Shown piece after piece: positions 34,182 to 45,328 of a stretch of DNA of 64,000 nt (position 1 is the first letter of the stretch; the number at the start of each line of letters is the position of its first letter). The position numbers and the translations under genes were made by a program. The stretch lies in the NCBI GenBank assembly GCA_963669155.1, contig OZ022578.1:9108230-9172229 (forward strand), written 5' to 3'. Below the pieces are notes generated by a model that saw only the letters and a list, made by a program, of their open reading frames with translations, was not told the origin of the DNA and searched no databases. The DNA comes from Arbacia lixula (Eukaryota > Echinodermata > Echinoidea > Arbacioida > Arbaciidae).

Positions 34182-34655
34182 CTACGCTGTCAGTAAGTTG
34201 TAAGGTCCTTCGGGAGATTCTTGGAAGAGAAGTATTGCATGACCGCACCTAAAATCGTAATGGGAGTAATGGGGCGACTTATTGGCATCATAAAAGAACG
34301 ATAGTCTGATAGGCGTGCCGTAAACCTTCACATTAGAGTATACGCTCCTAAAATCGGTTATGGAGGGGTGAATGCTGTATACTTCTTTTGCTTTTTTTAT
34401 TGGGATATCGTCTCCTTTCATTAATTTCTCAGAATTGGTGTCAGTCATTCGGCTATCACTGTGTCGTTCGATCATGTTGATTGGTCTTGTTTTGAGTTGT
34501 CTGATATGTGGACGTTGCTGGTAGACATAGACATCGCTGCACTTAATAAGAGCCACCCCCCTTCCACTTTCCCTAAACTTATCCATTCCCCATAAAAAAA
34601 AAATCGAAATGAATTTCGATATTGAAAGTTTAACTGTCATTGCATAACAATCCAC
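34182..34655 (-). CDS. Unrecognised 157-codon open frame, possibly spurious
   Basis: One of the longest non-repetitive open frames outside the genes. It has mixed amino-acid composition, including GVALIKCSDVYVYQQRP, SIHPSITDFRSVYSNVKVYG and YDFRCGHAILLFQ. No domain, signal peptide or membrane segment is evident; the first 25 residues are hydrophobic but not a clear signal sequence. No splice sites were tested and there are no neighbours of the same repeat class. It could be an exon, a transposon ORF fragment or chance. Low confidence. Confidence 0.2.
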   Translation of the reverse strand: MDCYAMTVKLSISKFISIFFLWGMDKFRESGRGVALIKCSDVYVYQQRPHIRQLKTRPINMIERHSDSRMTDTNSEKLMKGDDIPIKKAKEVYSIHPSITDFRSVYSNVKVYGTPIRLSFFYDANKSPHYSHYDFRCGHAILLFQESPEGPYNLLTA

Positions 34656-35493
34656 GAATTTTAGCCAAAGCCTGTCTCACCCTAAACTAAGTGAGAGTTG
34701 AGTCAAGGTCATCCATATCTTTCCTTTCAAGACATGAGTCATACTTGCACCGTACCCGACAGAGGTTTGGTAGTCTGTAGCACAGACTCGATTGTGACAT
34801 TTTTATTAAAACGTGCGTCTGTAGGATAAGACTATCGCCTGACTTATCCTTCTGATTGGTCAGGAGGTATGTGCACAAACTAGTAGATAGAATCAGCAGA
34901 TTCAAGATTAATTAATCAGTTGACTAATATAGGGTTGTGTCTTTAAATAGGGCAAGGACAAAATGGAAGGGAGCCATCATCGGCCTCCGAGCGCTGCTTG
35001 GAGATTTTGCGCCACACACCATCCTTGAACATATTGCAAGGCTCGGGTATTATCAAGAATACCAATATTCAATCTTGAGACATTTTGTTTTCAATATTGT
35101 GTTTGGCCAGAGAAAGGCATTTTGTCCAGCACAACCCTGATCTGGTTTTGTTTTTCATGTAGATCACACGTGATGTGATGCGCCGTTAAAATTATGTTCA
35201 TATCGATATTTCGGCACGTGTGTAAAACGTGCCCACGTACGCGCACGCTTTTAGTCTTACGAATTATAAGGGTGTGATTCCTATCCACGGTCAACGGTTT
35301 TTTACGTAGAATTAGAAGGTATTTCGTCACTATAAATCACTCATTGAAATCGTTGTCAAACGGGGTTCATTGCCAAATCTCAGCGATAAAAGTACATTTT
35401 CATTAATCATCACATCCTCGGGTATGCGGTCACTTCCTGCGCCACCTCCATACATTGCTTACCCCTGCCGATTTCCGCTTGCCCCGCCCCCCT
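34656..35493. other. Intergenic, nothing recognised
   Basis: No coding or repeat evidence. Confidence 0.4.
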
Positions 35494-35665
35494 TTCTCTC
35501 TCTCTCTCTCTCTCTCCCGCTCAAATCTTCTCATTACATCTTCTCCTCCCCTCCGCCCCTCCGCCCCTCCCTCTCTCTTACTCTCTCTTCTCTCTCTCTC
35601 TTGCCTTCCTCATCCTTCTCTCTTTCTTCTTTTTTTTTTTTACAAAGCTATCTCTCTCTCTCTCA

Positions 35666-35720
<55 letters not shown>

Positions 35721-35866
35721 GTTCTCAATCCACCTATCCTCATTTTCCTCTCGATTCACTTCTTCCCCCGTCTCCCCCTCTCTCTCTCCCTCTCTCTCCC
35801 TTCCCCCTCTCCCCCCCCCCCTCTCTATCCTTTTCTCTCTTCCTCTATTTTTTTTCTCTCTCTAAG
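35494..35866. repeat. (CT)n-rich tract
   Basis: About 370 bp of pyrimidine-rich sequence with (CT)n cores at 35496-35516, 35649-35690 and 35696-35720, and C-runs near 35810. Ser/Leu-rich frames here are artefacts. Confidence 0.93.
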
Positions 35867-36066
35867 CTCCCGATCATGCCCCCTCCTCTCAGACATTATC
35901 TCAACTACAATGCTACAATGTTAAATATCTATCTACAAGTAAACAAACAGAATACAACTTTAAATACATATTATTTTGTCGTTTGTATTAACCATTTATG
36001 ATATTTTTTGCATTTTTGCACCCGATAGAGCAGCATTTTGCCTGGTGCAGAAAAGTTCATACAATA

Positions 36067-36168
36067 GTAAGCCTTGAATGAGTTGAAAACACAGAACCAA
36101 AATTAAAGTGCAAACATAGTAAGCCTTGAATGAGTTGAAAACTCGGAACCAAAATTAAAGTGCAAACG
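36067..36168. repeat. 52-bp tandem duplication
   Basis: ATAGTAAGCCTTGAATGAG recurs at a 52-bp spacing, with only a few differences between copies. Confidence 0.9.
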
Positions 36169-36779
36169 TTGTCCGACACGACCTAAGTCCGGCTGATCTC
36201 TGATTGCATCATGACCATGTGGCGTCCTTGAACATGATCGCTGCCCAGGCTTTGCTCACCTATCCTGGTGGTTTCTATTCAAGTACAGGCTACCATATTT
36301 GTTTACAGTAATTTTTCAGTCTTCCGCCCTTTCATTTCTGTGAAAATTACCCTCTTTCGCGGTTCGGTGACCCACGCAACCGTGCTGTCTTCCTATCGTC
36401 CATTCTCAGCGCTAGACATATCAAATCACATTCAATGGCATATGGAGAAGGAGCGACAAAGGGAGGGGGTGTTACTTGGTTAAAGGTGGATTATCCCTTG
36501 TGCAAATCTGTTTATTTGTTCATAATATGCTAAATAAAATGATATATTGCGCAAGAACTTCCCTTAAACATGTTAAACAAAAGAGAAGAAAGATTTTAAT
36601 GGAATTGTCTAGGACATTTCATTTTGAATTAATACTGGTGGTTTGATGCTAAGTTTAACCCAGTACCAGCAGATAGGCTTAATTTGAACATTACGATTTA
36701 ATCACAATCAAATAATGATGTCCACATTTGTCAACTTATAAGGTATGTCGTACTATTTAAGGCATGCACTTTAATAGTT

Positions 36780-36912
36780 GCGTGCTCCATCCTGTAATGA
36801 ATGTATAAGCAAGTCAGACAGAAGTCTTGAAAACAGAAGGATTGGAACCTGTGATCTACTGCTTTCCGGGCAGTGACTGAAGCGCTAAGGTTATTTCTAG
36901 TCCACTGAGTTA
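36780..36912 (-). mobile_element. tRNA-derived SINE, minus strand
   Basis: On the minus strand, CTAGAAATAACC and GCCCGGAAAGCAGTAGA lead to a pol III B-box, GGTTCCAATCC (36839-36849 on the plus). A body follows ending CAGGATGGAGCACG. The same body and B-box occur twice in the palindrome at 37882-38444, so the family is recurrent. The source tRNA was not identified. Confidence 0.65.
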
Positions 36913-37975
36913 CTATACGTTGATATCATAAGCAAGGCATATAAACATGATATTTGTGTTGTTAACTCCGAATTCATTAATTTACATTTGAAAATGAAGC
37001 TAAGCCTTAAAAGAAAGTTACATAATGTATGCAGTACATTGCGCATGATTTGTTGGCAAGTGTCTGTATAATTATATCTATGTCCATCATTAGATGATCT
37101 ATGACGGAGAAATAATGATGATGATATTATTTATGTTTGATGCATTTTGTCAATCCTACATAATAGTACCGTTTTATACTTCACAAACTGAACGTCTACA
37201 TTTACTTGTATAACTGGTTATGACTGCGTGTGAGGTGCTGGTACTGCGGTTCCATCCCTGTGTTTGATACGCTGTCCCGCCTGCTTCTTTTCCCCCAAGT
37301 TAACTCCTTCTCTGCCAGACTGCATACTGCCCTATGTAAGTAGTATGCATTACCAATGCACAAGTGTCTCAATGGCGCCTTAAGAGCTCACTCATTCTCT
37401 GTCAATCCTATCTGATGTGCGCTCTTTGAATATTCTATGCCACCACAATATCGCCGGCTGAAGGAAGTAATTTGCATTCTGGCATTAACCTTGACAACTG
37501 GCATGTCTGATATTCCACACATTATCCTATAACCCATGCGAATCCTAGCATACGAGTAAATCTGCTGACGTCACGCAGTCTTGCCTAATTCCTATTTTGA
37601 TTTCTGTTCATTTTATATGCTCTTCATCGATCTTAAATATGATATTAGAAGGTTTTTGTCCAAGAACAGGCACATCGGCAAGCGCAGGTTTTCTTCCATT
37701 CATGTGCAACCTACTAAACATATTAACGAGATATTTACGTCCTCCTAAACTATAAAGAATAAATACCTATTTTGATTCTCCTTACTGCCATAGGATACTA
37801 CATAGTTATTCCTTTATGCACCGCACGGTAGTCTAGGAACTAGACGCATTTAATTTATCAGCCCGTATTCGTGTACACAGCTAGCCTTGGTACTAGGCTG
37901 CGAGTTGTATGGACAAAACCCAGTCTAATTTGATTTACAAAGAAATTTTAGGCATACACCCAGTAGTAAGGATAA

Positions 37976-38047
37976 CGTGCTCCATCCTGTAAATGAACGA
38001 AAAACAAGTCAGACAAAAATCTTGGAACCAGACGGGATTTGAACCTG
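37976..38047 (-). mobile_element. SINE body fragment, minus strand
   Basis: Minus-strand B-box GGTTCAAATCC (38035-38045 on the plus) plus the CAGGATGGAGCACG end. The A-box part is missing. Forms the left side of the inner inverted pair. Confidence 0.6.
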
Positions 38048-38084
38048 CTTTGTTTCCATGTTGTCGTGTCTTGACCCGTGAACT

Positions 38085-38209
38085 AGAAATAGCTTGCGTG
38101 GTTAAGTCGCTGCTCGGTAAGCAGTAGACTGCAGGTTCAAATCCCGTCTGGTTCCAAGATTTTTTGTCTAACTTGTTTTTCGTTCATTTACAGGATGGAG
38201 CACGCTATC
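38085..38209 (+). mobile_element. tRNA-derived SINE, plus strand
   Basis: Starts CTAGAAATAGCTTGCG and passes through GGTAAGCAGTAGACTGCAG to the B-box GGTTCAAATCC (38134-38144), with the body ending GATGGAGCACGC. Homologous to the copy at 36780-36912. Confidence 0.65.
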
Positions 38210-38502
38210 CTCACTACTGGGTGTATGCCTAACATTTCTTTGTAAATTGAAATTACCCCAGAAACCCTTTCACTAAAACCCAGTCTATTAACAACTAAGT
38301 CTGGTAAAGCAGGCCACGTCATAATTACGTCATGGCTGAGAAGAGGGGCGAGAATGGGATTTGGGGCATAGTCTGTGTTACCAGACATAGTTGTTAACAG
38401 ACTGGGTTGTGTCCATGCACCTCACAGCCGCGTACCAAGGCTATTACACAGCGCGCGACGGAACCAGGGCAACGATCCCGCCAACTTGTGGAACGTATTC
38501 AC

Positions 38503-38683
38503 ATGAAAATATTTAATATATCTTTAGAACAGGCCCACCATATCCCCATCATCACAGCCCACAAGCTCCCCTCCAGACAGAATGCAAAGGCCACCGAAGT
38601 GAGAGGGAAGACACCCGACCTCATCGTCGTCAGGTTCGGGAGCATGGTCGACAGGGACATGCTGTTCCATGCTTCCAAGCATG
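38503..38683 (+). mobile_element. LINE ORF1-like RNA-binding domain fragment
   Basis: Within an open frame of 155 codons (38407-38874), the segment FNISLEQAHHIPIITAHK, TPDLIVVRFGSMVDRDMLF and HASKHAF follows the I.RAHR(I/L)...RP.IVKF..(Y/F).(D)(R/K)...(L)..A(R/S) pattern of LINE-1-type ORF1 proteins (nucleic-acid chaperone domain). Fragmentary, with no coiled coil or ORF2 nearby. The frame outside this segment has no recognisable content. Confidence 0.45.
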
Positions 38684-38883
38684 CTTTTGAGCCTCGCCCC
38701 CAGCACGTTTCACCCGACAACCACCGCCCACTTCTACGTCATTGTGTACATCTCGACATGTGCGCGTTTTCACCCCCATCGCAAGAAGAATGCTTTATTC
38801 TCTATAACTCTTTAGTTTCTATAGGCCTCTTGTATATCTTCCTTTCACACAGATCTGATCATGCCAGTATTTAGCTCGTTGTT

Positions 38884-39265
38884 ACTATCAATCATGTTTA
38901 CACTATGAACCCACGCTCGCAGACAAGCACAAGCATGCGCGCGCAGACACGCATATTGTCAATTTGAAAGCCTAATTGGCCCATCTCAACAACTTTTTAG
39001 CAGATACTGAAAATAAAGAATTACAGAAGAAAATGTAGCAATAATTCTCAGAACATGAGTGCAAGAAGAAAATATTTTTTTTTCCTAACTAAGCTGAGCA
39101 ATGGTTAGTCACATCTATGTACCAGCATAATGTGGACGGGTAACGTTGTTGTGGGCTCTTCTTTAGCTCGTCGAGGTCACTGCCTTAAAGCTGGAGGTTA
39201 CCAGCCGGCCAGCCGGCTAGCCAGGACGACGGTCTGGCGATCTGGTGGAAGAGTGATCAGACTAG
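38884..39265. other. Intergenic, nothing recognised
   Basis: No coding signal. GC rises towards the minisatellite that follows. Confidence 0.35.
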
Positions 39266-39268
39266 CGA

Positions 39269-39446
39269 TGCGTCGGCTTCATCGGTCAAACCATAGACGC
39301 ATCGGCTTCATCGGTCAAGCCATGGGCGCATCGGCTACAGCGGTCAAGCCATGGGCGCATCGGCTACAACGGTCAAGCCACGGGCGCATCGGCTACATCG
39401 GTCAAGCCATCGGCGCATCGGCTACATCCATGACATCGGTCAACCC
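39269..39446. repeat. 29-bp minisatellite, about six units
   Basis: Unit built on GCATCGGCTACATCGGTCAA then GCCATGGGC, about 29 bp, repeated head to tail with few changes; the last unit carries a short insertion. Frame is kept in one translation (a repeated RIGYIGQA..), but 29 is not a multiple of three, so this is not a protein repeat. Confidence 0.93.
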
Positions 39447-39449
39447 ATG

Positions 39450-39552
39450 ATCGTTGGAGTGTAGCAGAGATGCCCGCGTGACCGTTGGAGTGAAGCAGAA
39501 ATGCATGTGGCCGTTGGAGTGAACCAGAGATGCCCGTGACCGTTAGAGTGAG
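39450..39552. repeat. Second minisatellite, 29-31 bp units, about 3.5 copies
   Basis: Unit GTTGGAGTGAAGCAGAAATG plus about nine bases, at spacings of 31, 29 and 29. Immediately follows the first minisatellite but has a different sequence. Confidence 0.85.
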
Positions 39553-39559
39553 TAAAAAG

Positions 39560-40915
39560 TCAGGATTAAGGACTATCTGCAAGACTCTAATCACCACCTT
39601 CAACCCATCTCACTGGCCGAGAACTCATCCACTGTCAGTCAAAATACAGCTTGTAATCCGCTGTAATAAACTTTAACGATTGCAATGAAACGACGACTTT
39701 GCGCCATCGCCCGTCTAGAACCAGGTGAATGGTCATTGTGGTCGGACGCACCGAGTCATTAAAGCGGTGCGCAGGCCGGTGCAATCTGCAGTGGTCAAAG
39801 AATAGAATACCAAATGGTTTAGGTAAACCGGATGAGGATATTCCTCGTAGGAAAGCATTTATAGTTCTGCAATTTTCTTTAAATTCTTCTTAGATAATCA
39901 TAGTGACCATATTATACACAGAAATATCAATTATAGAGGAAATGAATATTAAAATTAGATTAATGGGAACACCATGACAAACAAGACTGAAATGACGAAG
40001 AAGAATGGATTACATCATTTTTTATTCAAGATATATTCTAGCACACTATACTGTCATATTCAGGTCTACTCATACAAGTGGACCTGCTACTCAAGAAAGC
40101 CCTGCTATGATAAAAACAACCACATACATGCACATGCAATAAACGAAAAGAAGAATAAACAAGAACCATGTAACATTCATACAATGTGGTATTGCTTACA
40201 CATTCAGATTAAATCGCGTATGAGATGGGTTATTGGACAAGATCAATGTAGTGTGGGAGTATTCTTAATAATAAAAGGAAGAAGTTTGGATAGTTAAAGG
40301 AAGTTTATTAAATCAGTGTGGAAGGAAAAAGAGAAACACCTTTTATTGTATTCAGTGTGTATCTGTGGTATGGTATTTAAAGCATAACGAATGTGATAAA
40401 CGACGGGTCTTATAATCAGAACCTATTTAGGCAATTCCGTGACGGCTTGTTCAGAATATACAAGAACACAACATTGGTAGTCAATCATATCCTCTACTGA
40501 TTATCATTATAAATCATGTATGAACTACCTTAGTAATGTATATCTATTCATACCAAACATCTGACATACCTGTACTTATTCTGTTAGCTCTGCAATTTAA
40601 CTCGATCTACTTGTAAATAAATTCCCCAGATGTTGAGCTAAAATCATGGCATTATACAGATGACTAGTAATAAGAGTCTTATAAGATAATATAAACAAGA
40701 TTTTCCGAAAACCGATTTCTTTTGAAGAGATTTTGTACAAGTAAATGAAGTACCAATCAAGATCGGAATTGAGAATAACTCCAAGATGTCTAAAATCATC
40801 TACGTATTCAATTGTGCGGTTCTCATGATATATATTCAGTGTTCCTTAATGTCTATTTACCCCGAAGCATCAGGACTTAAGTTTATTTCCATACGAGTGA
40901 TGTTAGGCCAATGGC
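39560..40915. other. Intergenic, nothing recognised
   Basis: AT-rich; a 107-codon frame at 39974-40297 has no recognisable motif. Confidence 0.4.
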
Positions 40916-40921
40916 AGATCA

Positions 40922-41265
40922 TGGAGGAAGAAGAAGAAGAAGAAGAAGAAGAAGAAGAAGAAGAAGAAGAAGAAGAAGAAGAAGAAGAAGAAGAAGAAGA
41001 AGAAGAAGAAGAAGAAGAAGAAGAAGAAGAAGAAGAAGAAGAAGAAGAAGAAGAAGAAGAAGAAGAAGAAGGAGAAGAAGAAGAAGAAAAAGAAGAAGAA
41101 GAAGAAGAAGAAGAAGAAGAAGAAGAAAAGAATTAAGAAGAAGAAGAAGACGAAGAAGGAGAAGGAAAGAAGAAGACGAAGAAGGAGAAGGAAAGAAGAA
41201 GACGAAGAAGAAGAAGAAAAAGAAGAAAAAAAGAGAAGGAGGAGGAGGAGACGAAGAAGAGAAAT
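40922..41265. repeat. (GAA)n trinucleotide tract, about 340 bp
   Basis: Nearly pure GAA from about 40926 to 41070 (about 49 units), then interrupted GAA/GGA/CGA. Poly-Glu, poly-Arg and poly-Phe/Leu frames are artefacts. Confidence 0.98.
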
Positions 41266-42055
41266 ACAAGAGTCCTTTACCATACTCTTCTTGACAAAGA
41301 ACGGATTAATTTTAAATGGTAGACTGTTCTAATTTTACCAATTGTATGGTAAACTGCAATATTTTGTTTTTACTATGCATTGTACTTAACTTTTATAGAT
41401 GATAACAGTGCGCGAGTTTTTTATTCTAAAAAGGAAGATGAGCTTGAGAAGGAAAAAAAAAACTTTTTTGTCGTATTAAATTTCATATTTCACAAACTGG
41501 TCCTGTAAGATTATTCGAGGTGCTTGCCATGTCTTACATAATGTGATTTTGTCTTAATACATAATGTGATCCACTATTAATTGGTAGTGAATCTAGTTTA
41601 ATGCACGGTCACTAGTTACTAAGGCCGAATGGATCATATTACATCATGTGTCATTCCGTACTTTTAAAACAATAAGATAAAGGCTTATTGGTGCCAAATA
41701 TTGCCATCAGTCACCAGGAGACCATGAAGCAACGATATTTTATTGCAAACATGTTTTTACTAAAATCTAAGCTTTGGTGTGACGCATCTTGCTTCTCTGT
41801 TACAATCATACCAGCAACAAGGGACGGGTCGCATGCGTGAACTAGAGCAATTCAACTGCCACGCACTCGATACATGTGCCATGCAATCGATACATATCGA
41901 TCGAGCCACGCAATCGAGACCTATGAATATTATGCCTCCGCCTCTCTGTTGGCTTCGTCTGGTATGAAGTGATGATCTTCTGTGCTCAGAGCACTTTAAA
42001 TACAATTTAAATGCGCTTTTAGATACAAATGGACCATGATTGAATTCCTATTATT
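41266..42055. other. Intergenic, nothing recognised
   Basis: AT-rich; CAATCGA-type short motifs recur at 41868-41925 without clear periodicity. Confidence 0.4.
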
Positions 42056-42059
42056 ACAA

Positions 42060-42715
42060 AAAATATGAGGCTGGGGAAAAATAAAGAATTACTTTTGACA
42101 ATGCTCATCGACCTTTGACTTCCCCCCTCCCTTAACTGTAATCATGGTGATCAATCCATCTCGATAGTGATCCGTCACGGTGCGATACTACTTTTAGGTT
42201 AAATTGAACCAATAGAAATGCAGTTATTTGCAAGAATATCACCATATGCATTATTTGTAAATCTAGGTTGTTTATTGCCCTTTGACCTTTTGACCTAGGA
42301 GAGATTCTAACTCAACATGTCATCAGTTTACCAATATGTCATGAATGTAGTGATTGTACCATGTTTTATTGGAATTGGATCTATGGATTTGTAACTAGAG
42401 AAAAAAAAAACATTTATATAGATTTTGTGCCAATTTTTTGATGGCTCATGAATTGCCTTCCGTGTGGTGATATATTTTGACCATATTTGTGTAGAATTGG
42501 AATAGTCTATTAGAGTTGTATTTAAAAGTCATGTTTTACGAATGTCATGGACCTTTGACCTACGGAATGGACCTCAATTTTACATAGTTCATTTGTGTCA
42601 TGATTTACACAAAGATACTTAAATGCACGCTTTACAAGATATGGCATAAAGGGACTAGGATGAACGGACGGACAGGACAACCCGAAAACACTTTTAATGC
42701 TTTCAGCGAGAGGTA
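42060..42715 (+). repeat. Probable dispersed repeat ending in a GGACGGACAGGACAACCCG motif
   Basis: Contains repeated TTTGACCTTTTGACCTA-type phrases. The right end reads GAACGGACGGACAGGACAAC followed by CCGAAAACA, a combination I know from abundant dispersed repeats in marine invertebrates. Family and boundaries are uncertain; recognition is from memory of that motif. Confidence 0.4.
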
Positions 42716-42769
42716 AGTACGAAGAAAATGTATCACACCATCCTGATCCATTCGAGGCCTCCTCAAAAA

Positions 42770-43130
42770 CCTTCTTTCTCCTTTCTTTCTGTTTCTTTTT
42801 CCCGCCCCACCTTTTGTGTCAATCTCTTGCTTTCCTCCTCCATACCCTCCCTCTCTGATACTTTCGCTTTCTTATATACCTTCTTTCTTTCACTCTACTT
42901 ACTGCCTTTATTTGTTCCCTAATCCTTACCTCGTCTCTCGTTTTCTTCCCTTCCCGCTCTTTCTTTCTCTCTCCCTGCCACCCGGCATTTCTTCCTTCCT
43001 CGCTTCCTTTCCCCCTTTCCCTCTTTACTTCACTCTCCCTTTCTCCAAATGTCTTCCCACTTTCTGCTTCTTGCCCCTCCCCCCCCCCCCCATCCTCCAT
43101 CTCCCCACCCCTCTCTTCCTAATTTCTCTC
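42770..43130. repeat. CT-rich low-complexity tract
   Basis: About 350 bp of imperfect pyrimidine-rich sequence with a C-run at 43079-43091. Confidence 0.85.
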
Positions 43131-43641
43131 CTCCATATGAATCCGTTACACATACATTACACACTGATAACTGCACATGTTTATACACTGTTTTTCATTT
43201 ATTTTTTATTGGCATACACATGTAGTTATACGTTTACACCAATCATCAACAATGATCTACATACTTTACAAGTATGAGGTAATTATAAAACAGTCTTCCA
43301 AAACACGAATGTGCAACATTACATTGAAATAATATGTTTGCTTTAAATCACAAAATAAAACAAACAAAATAAAAGGTAAGCTTTCATTTTGAAAACAAAT
43401 TTCTAAACTGATAATGTCTATACATGCACCTATATGATTGAGCATAATGAGGCCAAGCTGCACTATAAGTACAGTGAAACTTGCTTCAACTTCCTTTCAA
43501 TAATATTGGTCATTTAAAAATCTTTGATATAAAATGTAGTACTCTGCATTGTAAAAACACCTGTAATGAAGACAGCATTTCTTATTTCCTGCAACGTTCT
43601 TTAAACATGCATGTTTCTATTTTGTGTGTAACTGTCACACG

Positions 43642-43647
43642 TTTATT
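43642..43647 (-). terminator. Candidate polyadenylation signal for PPCDC
   Basis: AATAAA on the minus strand about 75 bases past the PPCDC stop. Further candidates lie at 43205-43210 and 43198-43203, about 515 bases past it. Confidence 0.45.
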
Positions 43648-43721
43648 TTTTCACAGAAGAACTACACAAATCTACCAGAGCTGAGAACTGAGAATCCAGG
43701 CATCCACCCATTGGAGCTGTG

Positions 43722-43783
43722 TCACGTGATGGCGCTCTTCGTGTGACGTATTATCGTTGACACCTCGGCCATAGCACCCAACC
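43722..43783 (-). CDS. PPCDC: Phosphopantothenoylcysteine decarboxylase, last coding exon
   Basis: Acceptor CGTCCAG precedes 43783. The exon completes a Gly codon with the previous exon and reads LGAMAEVSTIIRHTKSAIT, then TGA at 43722-43724. GLGAMAEV is the conserved C-terminal motif of PPCDC/HAL3-type flavoproteins, part of the substrate-clamp flap after the catalytic Cys. The tail after it is about ten residues shorter than in the human protein, a normal variable end. The junction at GDKG/LGAMAEV is where the human gene also splices, as I recall that protein. Confidence 0.9.
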
Positions 43784-44497
43784 CTGGACGCGAAACGAGA
43801 ACAGAGGCAAAACACGCTCCTTGATTTACAGTACATATAGGTCAACGATGACAAGAGTGCTTTGCACTGCTAGTGAGTACAAAATGACACATAATCTCAA
43901 AGAATAAAGTGCATGTTTTGTGATCTATCAAGTGATCAAAATGCCTGCCTGCATCTATATTCATTGCTAAGATTATTGCTCACAAATTTGATTGTGAACA
44001 TCAATCTTTGCCAAGGATAGCATAATTGCGCTGTTTACAAAATTATGCTTTTGACCTACTTTTTGTTTAGGATGATGAGTAATACATGAAAATAGATAGG
44101 GAGAAATATGTCAGGTATTGCTACATGCAAGTGACACTTACATTTTTTAAACAGGAAGATGGGTTAGAGAGGAAAAACAGGAATGAGAGAAAGGGGGGGG
44201 GATGGGATACAGCAGCAAAATGGGTGAATGCAGGAAGGGAGAGACAGACAGATGGACAGTGGAATCGCAAGGGGAAGATGATGGTTCAAGTAGAAGGAGG
44301 AATAAGGACGGGCTTGTAATGGGGGCACAACTATAACATTTTTTCTTTTTCTTTTTCTTATGAAGGTCCAAAGTAATTATCTGACACACATTACTAATAA
44401 GGTTAGAATAACTCGCCGTGGTCTAAGTATTCTCAAAAACAATATAATCAATATTCTTGAACTACTGTTGGTTTCAAGAAATAAACAATGGTACACC

Positions 44498-45328
44498 TGG
44501 CTACTGATAATCGTTTGTCTCGCAATGTAAGGTAAACGGAATCGAAAAGATCACGACGTTTCGTGTGCCGCTGCAACACTTCGTCAGGTGTGATACAAAA
44601 TTGTAGTAAGCAGGGGTTTAAATACCCTATGGTCAGTGCAGCGCACTAACTGAAAAGTGCTTATAAATGGTCCAATACTAATAGCCGGCGTATCCGGGTA
44701 CTTGACCAACAATAGACCGTTGATGCGCCTCGCATTGACCGGCGGTAACAAGTAACCGACAGAGGACAAAAAGGACAAAGCCACAGGCCGGTAATTACGG
44801 GCGACCAACAAGTCCAAGGGTCGCTAAAAACAGCACATTGTTGGGCGGTAACAAAGGCTGGCTATAGACTAACAACGGGCTGTTAAGTGTACCGATAGGC
44901 GGTCGAGTGTCATGGCGGCGTATCGTGCGAATCGAGACAACGGGATCGATATCCCCGATTTTTGGATTCGCACGATTCGCCGCCATGACACTCGACCGCC
45001 TTTCGATATGACTTAACAGCCCGTTGTTAGTCTATAACCAGCCTTTGTTACCGCCCAACAATGAGCTGTTTTTAGCGACCCTTGGACTTGTTGGTCGCCC
45101 GTAATTACCGGCCTGTGGCTTTATTGGACCATTTATGAGCACTTTTCAGTTAGTGCGCTGCACTGACCATAGGGTATTTAAACCCCTGCTTACTACAATT
45201 TTGTATCACACCTGACGAAGTGTTGCAGCGGCACACGAAACGTCGTGATCTTTTCGATTCCGTTTACCTTACATTGCGAGACAAACGATTATCAGTAGCC
45301 ATCTATCCGCAATGAGTAACATATTTAG
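44498..45328. mobile_element. Large inverted repeat insertion with 14-bp flanking repeat, possibly Penelope-like
   Basis: Arms 44498-44930 and about 44950-45301 are inverted copies; the left arm has an extra 100 bp (about 44672-44777). A 14-bp direct repeat CAATGGTACACCTG flanks the element at 44486-44499 and 45329-45342 and reads as a target duplication. Each arm, reading towards the outer end, has TATTTAAACCCC, CTGACGAAG, then CGAAACGTC. That order is reminiscent of the hammerhead-ribozyme core carried by Penelope-like retroelements, though the cleavage-site rule is not strictly met. No RT or GIY-YIG frame remains. Confidence 0.65.

Larger units (their letters stand above)
37882..38444. mobile_element. 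hAT-like foldback element containing inverted SINE copies
   Basis: Ends are TAGCCTTGGTAC and the inverted GTACCAAGGCTA. An 8-bp direct repeat, TACACAGC, sits at 37874-37881 and 38445-38452. An 8-bp target duplication with short TAG-type ends fits hAT-type mini-elements. The outer arms match over about 47 bp. Inside are an inverted pair at 37936-38047 and 38133-38243 and a third pair at about 38278-38305 and 38374-38407. No transposase frame. Confidence 0.7.

Noticed and set aside
38101-38160. Possible tRNA gene
   Set aside because: A clear B-box is present but there is no cloverleaf with acceptor stem; it is the head of a SINE that occurs three times.
39269-39552. CRISPR-like array (regular 29-bp periodicity)
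   Set aside because: Units are contiguous with no unique spacers, and the genome is eukaryotic; these are minisatellites.
40786-41294. Poly-Glu, poly-Arg and poly-Phe/Leu frames
   Set aside because: Translations of the (GAA)n tract.
45190-45255. Functional hammerhead ribozyme
   Set aside because: The core order is suggestive, but the base after the stem III closure does not satisfy the cleavage-site rule and there is an extra A before stem II; reported only as hammerhead-like.
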